From Odiellus spinosus (Eukaryota; Arthropoda; Arachnida; Opiliones; Phalangiidae), in contig OY987227.1 of the NCBI GenBank assembly GCA_963920705.1, positions 25,773,935 through 25,837,934 of the forward strand: a stretch of DNA of 64,000 nt, written 5' to 3'. Under the pieces are notes generated by a model. The model did not search any database. It saw only the letters and a list, made by a program, of their open reading frames with translations, and was not told the origin of the DNA. Shown piece after piece: positions 60,901 to 64,000 of this stretch. Each line of letters starts with the position of its first letter. Positions within the stretch are counted from its first letter, which is position 1. The translations under genes were made by a program, and so were the position numbers.

Positions 60901-61039
60901 AGGTACGAACCTTGGTTTACTGGTATCCACCGGAGCTCTTTCTTTCCTCCAGACGAAATTAATTGGTCTTTCTCCGAAAGCTCTACACGGTAACTTGGCC
61001 GTATCTCCAATTTTCAAAGTTACGGTGTGGAAAGGAGAC
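24931..61039 (-). CDS. Dscam: Dscam-family cell adhesion receptor, 3' half of gene (15 exons), lacking FN3-FN4-Ig10
   Basis: Dscam proteins are single-pass immunoglobulin/fibronectin receptors for homophilic recognition in neurons and, in arthropods, haemocytes. The normal order is Ig1-9, FN1-4, Ig10, FN5-6, TM, tail. Exons on the minus strand are 61039-60911, 57536-57388, 57309-57178, 37695-37510, 36851-36781, 34482-34245, 32630-32532, 31571-31386, 29972-29679, 29578-29414, 29347-29097, 28134-28050, 26734-26629, 25191-25052 and 24965-24931. All phases agree (about 755 codons) and the 5' part lies beyond the window. FN2 splices in phase straight to a domain that matches FN5 (LDCGCLYEFYIVAFNGIG) and then FN6 (INSTSVLLQLSAWQTNGCPI, DLSPATWYTALV, FATL). 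No FN3, FN4 or Ig10 exon is seen in the 1.6-kb intron between them. Introns are rich in MITEs. The last two exons are the least certain. Confidence 0.85.
25052..25191 (-). CDS. Dscam: Dscam cytoplasmic exon 4 (acidic, TTYTF)
   Basis: It reads HSGEESDSEGTTYTFHGGQH, then a Ser/acidic stretch (SHELSEAECDRDQ). It joins the preceding exon in phase 2 (GG|C gives Gly). The donor is GTAAAA. Read-through would continue to a second donor-like AAG|GTAAGA near 24990, a possible alternative end. Confidence 0.65.
25192..26628. other. Dscam intron, no exon seen
   Basis: A 1.4-kb intron. It holds two CCCTAA units near 26388 and no recognised element. Confidence 0.4.
26629..26734 (-). CDS. Dscam: Dscam cytoplasmic exon 3 (proline-rich)
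   Basis: It reads RIMPPLPVRPPVEKNPVRLV and then ATRSPYRHSSLTSEG. PPLPVRPP is an SH3-ligand-like motif of the kind found in Dscam tails, which recruit Nck/Dock adaptors. The acceptor is GCTTTCAACAG and the donor GTAAGT. Confidence 0.72.
26910..27246 (+). mobile_element. MITE family M1, copy 1
   Basis: A 337-bp element starting CAGAAGTAGACGAAACCCTC and ending with CATCGGCTTCTG. Terminal inverted repeats are about 38 bp, and subterminal CTCTGTATGGGTA and ACCCATACAGAG are also inverted. It has no coding capacity. There is no exact target duplication here, so this is an older or rearranged copy. Confidence 0.85.
27465..27888. mobile_element. Foldback/MITE element with ~46-bp TIRs
   Basis: The left end AACCAGAGGTATATAATAAC followed by CCCCTTCGGGGGGAAGTATG (27465-27508) pairs with CATACTTCCCCCCGAAGGGG and ATTATTATATAACTCTGGTT on the right (27849-27888). 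The interior has no coding sequence. It lies in the intron between Dscam cytoplasmic exons 2 and 3. Confidence 0.8.
28050..28134 (-). CDS. Dscam: Dscam cytoplasmic exon 2
   Basis: It reads EEDEDSYSHIMESSSVPLHP and then SHNLYQTP. It starts in phase 0 after acceptor TTGAATTAG and ends in phase 1 at GTAAGT. It is the only exon found that links exons 1 and 3 of the tail in frame. Confidence 0.6.
28135..29096. other. Dscam intron, no exon seen
   Basis: Contains a G homopolymer (about 28407-28416) and a C run near 28647. No repeat family or exon is recognised. Confidence 0.4.
29097..29347 (-). CDS. Dscam: Dscam cytoplasmic exon 1 (juxtamembrane)
   Basis: It reads CRLREEKSCEGMNMSVLDRK, then tyrosine-containing segments (LYYPSPYATS) and HIYEVPYPPPKW at the end. 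It joins the TM exon across an intron of only 66 bp (29348-29413). The donor is GTGAGT. Confidence 0.78.
29414..29578 (-). CDS. Dscam: Dscam transmembrane exon
   Basis: It starts VAPPFTAMDERRSALYRS, then a hydrophobic span of about 24 residues (LGIVVPASCAIVVLFVISVV, ending ACVVVM), then the stop-transfer KRRRH. This fixes the receptor as a type I single-pass protein. The acceptor is TACTTTCAG. Confidence 0.87.
29679..29972 (-). CDS. Dscam: Dscam FN6-like domain (single exon)
   Basis: It reads VSIAPDKDSFIEINSTSVLL, then WQTNGCPIKYFVIQYK, DLSPATWYTALVVAHTDAGP and YIFATL. The GCPI, ATWY and FATL signatures and the position before the TM identify the last FNIII domain of Dscam. Both flanking introns are phase 1. 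Confidence 0.85.
29973..31385. other. Dscam intron, no exon seen
   Basis: A 1.4-kb intron between FN5b and FN6. A small open frame on minus at about 30956-31225 has no family resemblance and I left it out. Confidence 0.45.
31386..31571 (-). CDS. Dscam: Dscam FN5-like domain, second half
   Basis: It reads GYYLYSHKEQEAWDDRQM, then SYTYQNLDCGCLYEFYIVAF and NGIGKSKASSTVGSRTQGG. The L-x-C-G-x-x-Y motif followed by A-x-N-x-x-G is the hallmark of the FNIII domain after Ig10 in classical Dscam. Confidence 0.85.
31885..32033. mobile_element. 149-bp inverted-repeat element (MITE)
   Basis: The arms, about 45 bp, include TTCAGACG and GGTTTAATCAGATTTAACC on the left; the right arm is their complement with a few changes, ending CGTCTGAAGAGGA. 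It lies in the intron between FN5 halves. Similar sequence flanks it on both sides (about 31825-31878 and 32084-32145, both with TTCCCAACAGTCTTG). Confidence 0.75.
32532..32630 (-). CDS. Dscam: Dscam FN5-like domain, first half
   Basis: It reads DPPVAVVLSVEAVTTSSIHL and then QWNAPLGDNPPVSG. It joins FN2 directly in phase 1 (G|AT gives Asp). Acceptor TTTGTTTACAG, donor GTACGG. Confidence 0.82.
32631..34244. other. Dscam intron where FN3-FN4-Ig10 exons would be expected
   Basis: I examined this 1.6-kb stretch on the minus strand for FNIII or Ig signatures (W, LxPxTxY, YxC) and found none. It contains MITE M1 copy 2. The only sizeable open frame (about 32619-32876) is not FNIII-like. Confidence 0.6.
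33782..34118 (+). mobile_element. MITE family M1, copy 2
   Basis: A 337-bp copy starting CAGAAGCCGATGAAACCCTC and ending CATCGGCTTCTG, with intact TIRs. The flanks (CCATCAG / ATAAAAA) do not match. Confidence 0.88.
34245..34482 (-). CDS. Dscam: Dscam FN2 domain, second part
   Basis: It reads SPKKEHRNGKLKGYYLGYRI, then ISTLRRASKYSIVVQAFNSK and GSGPPSDEIVIETLEN. NGxLxGYYxGYR and FNxKGxGPxS are typical of Dscam FN2. Ends in phase 1. Confidence 0.87.
34483..36780. other. Dscam intron with 29-bp minisatellite
   Basis: Besides the minisatellite at 34806-35343 the intron has A and T homopolymers (about 35871-35898, 36630-36642). No exon is seen. Confidence 0.45.
34806..35343. repeat. 29-bp minisatellite in a Dscam intron
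   Basis: About 18 units of CACAAAGCTAGAAACG followed by TTCTTAATCTAAG. The outer units are nearly identical and the middle ones (about 34990-35170) carry more changes. Confidence 0.92.
36781..36851 (-). CDS. Dscam: Dscam FN2 domain, first part
   Basis: It reads APEGPPISVKASAITSRSVR and then ITWQ, ending in phase 0 at GTGGGT. Acceptor TTTTTCTAG. Confidence 0.82.
37510..37695 (-). CDS. Dscam: Dscam FN1 domain, second half
   Basis: It reads DSWSSKAKATSSTGSVILPG, then LKPVTNYQIRISSENALGWS and RPSQTVHVSTGEE. It has the LxPxTxYxIRxxxENxxGxS pattern of FNIII. It joins FN1a across a 19.5-kb intron. Confidence 0.85.
38020..38195 (+). repeat. Dispersed element M2, partial copy
   Basis: Shares the core ACTGGTTCCCGAAGCAGTTT with copies at 46693-46910 and 56310-56585, followed by AGAAACGTTTTGAAA and GGCGTAGTATGAAC. 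It is flanked by GGTTTGAAAC-type inverted motifs. Confidence 0.6.
39877..39899. repeat. Short interstitial CCTAA tract
   Basis: About four pentamers (CTAACCTAACCTAACC) with one CCCTA interruption, a second arthropod telomere-like tract in the window. Confidence 0.5.
39920..41510. repeat. Diverged long tandem repeats (~540-630 bp)
   Basis: TAGAGTATTTGTAGACCAAG, then AGGCAAAATATT, recurs at about 40549 and 41090, and more weakly at 39921. GTTGTGAAACAAACG, then TTTTACGTGACT, then ACAGTAGGCATTAA, recurs at about 40634 and 41421. The order is preserved, indicating old tandem duplication. No coding frame is kept. Confidence 0.6.
41727..42244. mobile_element. Foldback element enclosing a 20-bp minisatellite
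   Basis: The left end TAAAGCCGGATTCACACAGA followed by CCTATTTTCACGC pairs with GCGTGAAACGCG and AACAGGTCTGTGTGTATCCG at the right end. Inner inverted pieces (AAACCACTCT and AGAGTGGTTT) flank a pair of GGAATCAGGTGTACAAA motifs that bracket the minisatellite. Confidence 0.75.
41823..42113 (+). repeat. 20-bp minisatellite GGAATCACGCGAATCGATTC
   Basis: About 14 units with C/A (ACGCG or ACGAG) and T/A (GATTC or GATAC) alternation, plus two CACGAATCAATTC insertions. A 20-bp unit without stops yields overlapping 20-residue-period open frames, which I do not treat as coding. Confidence 0.9.
43140..43800 (+). repeat. Unclassified repeat with tetra/hexanucleotide microsatellite and 3' hairpin
   Basis: GC-richer than its surroundings, with GGGAGACGTCCCATTG and GGGAGACGTCCTGTTG motifs. 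It is followed by an (ACAG/ACAC)n microsatellite at 43652-43738 and a stem-loop at 43750-43783 (ACCTCCCC-CTGAAC, loop TAAA, GTTCAG-T-CGGGGAGGT). It could be the 3' end of a non-LTR retroelement, but no protein signature was seen. Confidence 0.45.
44267..44604 (-). mobile_element. MITE family M1, copy 3, TSD ACTATAT
   Basis: A 338-bp copy in reverse orientation relative to copy 1. Perfect 7-bp target duplication ACTATAT at 44260-44266 and 44605-44611. Confidence 0.92.
44660..45125 (+). mobile_element. Possible 3' end of a non-LTR retroelement
   Basis: Balanced base composition with a short open frame (about 44681-44956), then a tail ATAATAAAATAAATAAATG like the A-rich ends of Jockey/R1-type LINEs. 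No reverse transcriptase motif is visible, so the class is a guess. Confidence 0.3.
46693..46910 (-). repeat. Dispersed element M2, copy 2
   Basis: Close reverse-complement match to 56310-56520. It shares TTTATAAATCGATTTAT, CATCTATCGGTTGTTGAAAC, ACTGGTTCCCGAAGCAGTTT and AAGACGGTTTCCCGTTCATA-like sequence. Confidence 0.7.
49376..49710 (+). mobile_element. MITE family M1, copy 4
   Basis: A 335-bp copy. The flanking heptamers GTTAATC and ATTAATC match at six of seven positions, consistent with an aged 7-bp duplication. Confidence 0.9.
51687..52131. mobile_element. Foldback element M3, copy 1 (~445 bp)
   Basis: Arms of about 160 bp. CTTAAAGGGAGAATGCAACC and AATAGGCTTAGCGGGATTCA on the left match AATCCCACTAAGCCTATTTT and GTTGCATCCTCCCTTTAAG on the right. 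The short unpaired middle is GC-rich. It is almost entirely palindromic and has no coding sequence. Confidence 0.82.
52729..52825. repeat. Dispersed repeat shared in inverse orientation with 60321-60413
   Basis: CTATCAGCAAAGG, then GCCCATCA, then CACCCCTGTCTGGCTC and AAGTGATTTGGACTC, match the complement of the later copy. Confidence 0.6.
53075..53368. repeat. Inverted repeat, ~47-bp arms, 200-bp loop
   Basis: TGACATTGATTAATCAACCT, then CACAGGGGATAATTCACTCT on the left, pairs with AGAGTGAGTTATCCCTGTGA and GTTTGATTAATCCATGGTCC on the right. MITE-like, with no coding sequence in the loop. Confidence 0.7.
54000..54413. mobile_element. Foldback element M3, copy 2
   Basis: A second, diverged copy of the 51687-52131 element. 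It has the same TTTAAATAGGCCTAATCCAC, AATAGGCTTAGC and GCTAAGCCTATTTTTCGGGT blocks and the same CTTTAAAG terminal phrase. Confidence 0.8.
55135..55473 (-). mobile_element. MITE family M1, copy 5, TSD ATATTAT
   Basis: A 339-bp copy with perfect 7-bp target duplication ATATTAT (55128-55134 and 55474-55480). Reverse orientation relative to copy 1. Confidence 0.93.
56310..56585 (+). repeat. Dispersed element M2, copy 3
   Basis: Starts near GCCGCGTTCATACTAGGCCT. It shares CCGTCTTTTCTCGAATCGAT, CTTCGGGAACCAGTTTTACA and CAACCGATAGATGAAGC with the complement of 46693-46910. Ends near AATAGTGTGACCATAG. Confidence 0.68.
57178..57309 (-). CDS. Dscam: Dscam FN1 domain, first half
   Basis: It reads EAPDVATNIHATEVTSRSIT, then INWTPPFNGNSPITAYKIEY and RGDN. 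PPF-x-GNSPI is a strong Dscam FN1 signature. Ends in phase 1 at GTAAGT. Confidence 0.9.
57388..57536 (-). CDS. Dscam: Dscam Ig9 domain, second half
   Basis: It reads IQIVSTEVEDGMLSEILIES, then VERHDSSTYTCVGSNAFGED and ERNIQLIVQ. D-x-S-x-Y-x-C and SNAFG(E/Q)DE...QLIVQ match the last Ig before FN1 in Dscam. Confidence 0.9.
58632..58967 (-). mobile_element. MITE family M1, copy 6, TSD GAGATAT
   Basis: A 336-bp copy with perfect 7-bp duplication GAGATAT (58625-58631 and 58968-58974). Both termini carry a point change (AAGAAG and CTTATG instead of CAGAAG and CTTCTG). Confidence 0.92.
60321..60413. repeat. Dispersed repeat, partner of 52729-52825
   Basis: Inverse-orientation match containing GAGTCCAAATCACTC and GAGCCAGACAGGGGTGATGA. 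M1 copy 7 is inserted directly at its end. Confidence 0.6.
60412..60727 (+). mobile_element. MITE family M1, copy 7, left TIR deleted
   Basis: A 316-bp copy. CAGAAG is followed directly by TCTACTACTC, so 22 bases of the left TIR are missing. The deletion ends coincide with two GAAG tetramers of the intact TIR. Confidence 0.88.
60911..61039 (-). CDS. Dscam: Dscam Ig9 domain, first half
   Basis: It reads SPFHTVTLKIGDTAKLPCRA, then FGERPINFVWRKERAPVDTS and KPR. It supplies the first Ig cysteine and the core Trp. Starts in phase 2 after GCGCATTTCAG, so a further 5' exon must exist beyond the window. Donor GTTCGT is unusual. Confidence 0.83.
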
Positions 61040-63336
61040 CTGAAATGCGCCGCCACTGTCGAGCCAACCGTGAGAAAGAAAAAAATACAAAAAGAACAAA
61101 AAAATAAATGACGAGAAAAGGTTAAGATTAAAACACCTTCGCGCTTTGAAACGAAAAGAGTATCTTCTACCCTTTTTTTCACTCAAGATAATTTATCAAT
61201 AGAACTCGGTACCTAAGCTTAAGGAATAAGAATAGAGAACGTACCTTTAGCCATAGAATAGACATATATTGTGACTACACAATATCAAGAATTTTAGAAG
61301 AAAAAGAAGAGGTAAAAGACTTTAGGGAAAATTTTATCGTTCGGAAGATAAATTATTTCACGGTTTAATTAAACAGACGCGGTATATTAAAGTGGGGAGG
61401 AACCGAGGAAGGCTCAAAACAAAGCAGCAAAAGCAGGCTGCTCTTTCAGATAAAAAAAAATAAAGATAGAGTGGATTATGGCCTTATTTATGAAACTACC
61501 AGCTGTTACTAGTCGTGCCAAAAATATACATACATATTCAGATAAAGATACCTAGTTGAATTCATTTTGTTTATAACCTCAGCAAGAAAGACGGTGGGAG
61601 GGGGGCTATGAAGATCATCAGTAATTGCAAGGATTCATAGACGAAAGGGGAAGGAGTTAAACTTTTAGGACTAATGGGACGATGCCAGAGGTATACAATC
61701 GGCTATAATGGGGGTCACAGAAAGAAAATTGCGCCATTTTTCTTGCCTTTATTGCGTAATGGCGAAAATTGGCCCTTCCCATAAATTAAATGATATCGCT
61801 GGTAGGCATGGGTCCTTACTCTTATGGTAGGTTTTAATATACTCTTGAGAAAACCCAAAATATATTATCGTATTTCATTCTCCCTTTAAAATAACAATTA
61901 TAATGGTACTAAAAGCCGAGGCGTATTGATACAAAATACTAATCCTCGTGTAGATAAAGGGAAATAGTCTATCGAATAGAATATACATAATCTGGATTTA
62001 GAAGAACCCCATAGTCTAAAGGGGCTTTCACACGAGTCAATTTTTCCCTCCAACTAGTTGGTATAACTCCACCGTTCACACCGTTAACAAATGAATGATA
62101 TATAGACTTGAAGATTAATTTCAGTCGCTTATAGAAATACTGTTCATCTTTTATATGGCTCATCAAAATTATTTAAAATCTTTTTTCACTAATCGCAATA
62201 AACAAATCAAACCGCAGCCTAATCCTCAATCGAAAAGAGACCCTACCAGAGCTCGTGGATAATGTTTCACTACCCAGATTGAGCGGGAAATAATCACTAA
62301 CACGTGGAGTATACGTCATAAAATGTCTGCAATCGGTAAATTTCCCCAAGTTGCCTAGAAACTATTTGGTGGTAAAAATTGGCCAATGTGAAAGGCTCTT
62401 AACGGGAAACCAAATCCCCATCGAAATCTACTGATACACTAGGAGAGGTATACAACTTTGACTTAGTAACAAATCCTATCCAGTCTGTCTAGTTTTTTCT
62501 CCCTATTACACAATGTAGACGTGTTACCGAAAGCGATGTAGTCTGGGGATGATTCCAGGCGGAATCCTTTAGGCTATACGGGATGAAATGAAACGGAAAA
62601 TGTTTCCGGATTCTTAGCTATAAACGAAGCTCGCCAACACTATACTGTCTATACCGGCTTAACTAAAATCCGCCGATTAGAAACTTTAGTTATATCCCCT
62701 CCGCACGGTTTATATTGATACGGTTATAAAACCCGCGCAGATCTAAGACGGATAAAGCTGAGAGAGAAAACTTATTACAAATAATGGGATTAAAGGGACA
62801 GTACCGCTATTTTCTCATAATTTGTCAGTCAAAACTGAATTTTACCTTGTTGAAACACACAAGATAAATACACCATTTAGCCATTACTTGGGGCGCTATA
62901 GCGGCAAAGGGGCGAACTTCCTCTTGGTGAAAATGACAGGGAAAATAACCTGCATGGGGTAATACGCGGGATACTACGCGCGCCTCACCAAGTTAACGTT
63001 TCTTTTTCGCCACTAGTAAGCGTTTCGAGCGCGGGCATGCGCACAGTGGAAGAGCAAAGTGGTGTATTATATTTGATAAACGAGCTGAAAATGTACTTGG
63101 CTCATGTGCTTGTATGTTATAATAAAGCAAGGTGTTTTCCAATAAACTGTGTTCATCACATCAATACTTAAATATTTTTCTGGCGGCTTAACACGCGGAT
63201 TATGCGAGTTGATATTGAAATTTATAGGCTTGAGATAATTAAGGTTTCGATTTTAACAAAGGTTTCAGTTTTCTGACTTAGTTATAGGATTTTATAGGAC
63301 AATCTCTGCGAAATTATAGGATTATATAGGACAAAT
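61040..63336. other. Upstream Dscam intron or flank, no exon seen
   Basis: No Ig-like exon was recognised on the minus strand. Small open frames are unsupported. Confidence 0.45.
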
Positions 63337-63674
63337 CAGAAGTAGATGAAACCCTCCTTTGTAGTCTACTACTCTAATGTTCCATATAGCGCTCCTCTCT
63401 GTATGGGTAAAATTCACAATTTTACGAGATCGGAGGGGTCCTACTTCATACCCCCTGTCTACGGAAAATTGGAAATTCTCTCTCTCCACAAACGACGACG
63501 TTTTTTTTGACAAACTCCGAGGCTGCTAGGGATATTCGCTCGACGAACTCCCGCTCCGAAAATATCTACCGTTATGAGGCGTACGAATCGCGGTTTTTGA
63601 AACTAACCCATACAGAGAGGGGTAGACAAGACCAGGGAGTAATAGACTTCAAAGGAGGGTTTCATCGGCTTCTG
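63337..63674 (+). mobile_element. MITE family M1, copy 8, TSD GACAAAT
   Basis: A 338-bp copy with perfect 7-bp duplication GACAAAT (63330-63336 and 63675-63681). Confidence 0.93.
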
Positions 63675-64000
63675 GACAAATAAATAATTTTACAATAATT
63701 TTAGACCGTAATAAAAGAGAAAAATGGTAGAAAAATCTCCTCTGAGTAAAGCTAATTTTTTTAAAGTTTACTAAAATTATCTTTAAGATACATTTATGAG
63801 GTATAGATTAAAAAAAAAATGGTACTATTTTAAAGGGAATATAACCACGAACTTAGATTCATTTTTCCTCATCCAAAAATATAGGATTTTATAAGACTAT
63901 TATAGCAATTATAGGACCTCTTGCAGCCCCGAAATTATTCGAATTTCCATAAATTTATAACTTAAATTATTCAAGAATCTTTTCAAGGTACGAAACTTGG

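Larger units (their letters stand above)
57537..60910. other. Dscam intron splitting Ig9
   Basis: A 3.4-kb intron containing M1 copies 6 and 7 and the repeat shared with 52729. No exon is seen. Confidence 0.5.

Overview
The window is animal nuclear DNA, most likely from an arthropod. It is AT-rich and its genes have introns. It holds three recognisable conserved genes, and short (CCTAA)n tracts match the TTAGG pentamer of arthropod telomeres. The largest gene is a Dscam-family receptor with the domain order Ig9-FN1-FN2-FN5-FN6-TM-cytoplasmic tail. FN3, FN4 and Ig10 of classical Dscam are missing. As I recall, shortened Dscams are known from chelicerates, so a chelicerate is possible, but the lineage is not proven here.

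Layout. 1-2.1 kb: a long inverted repeat running up to the first gene. 2.1-5.2 kb (+): a complete nine-exon TAF1A homologue (RNA polymerase I factor SL1/TIF-IB subunit). 5.2-6.0 kb (-): a complete five-exon C1D homologue (nuclear exosome cofactor). These two genes converge and their coding ends overlap by 9 bp. 6.1-6.7 kb: C1D upstream region with a perfect hairpin, degenerate minisatellite units and a telomere-like tract. 6.72-24.47 kb: one 17.7-kb island of tandem repeats arranged as a mirror: 22-bp array, 30-bp array, palindromic centre at about 13.76 kb, 30-bp array inverted, 22-bp array inverted, then an 18-bp array and a third related array. 24.9-61.0 kb (-): the 3' half of the Dscam gene in 15 coding exons, with introns up to 19.5 kb loaded with small inverted-repeat elements. 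61.0-64.0 kb: further upstream Dscam sequence (intron or flank) with no exon that I could recognise.

The clearest mobile family is a MITE of about 337 bp with ends CAGAAG...CTTCTG. It is present eight times in both orientations and has perfect 7-bp target duplications at four copies and a 6/7 match at a fifth. Several other foldback or MITE families, a 29-bp intronic minisatellite and a foldback element carrying a 20-bp minisatellite are also present.

The strongest candidates for something undescribed are the mirrored satellite island, whose A/B junction is repeated in inverted form at both ends, the domain-skipping Dscam, the overlapping tail-to-tail TAF1A/C1D pair and the 7-bp-TSD MITE family. 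Exon models were built by hand from splice dinucleotides, reading phase and remembered family patterns; no alignment or RNA evidence was available.
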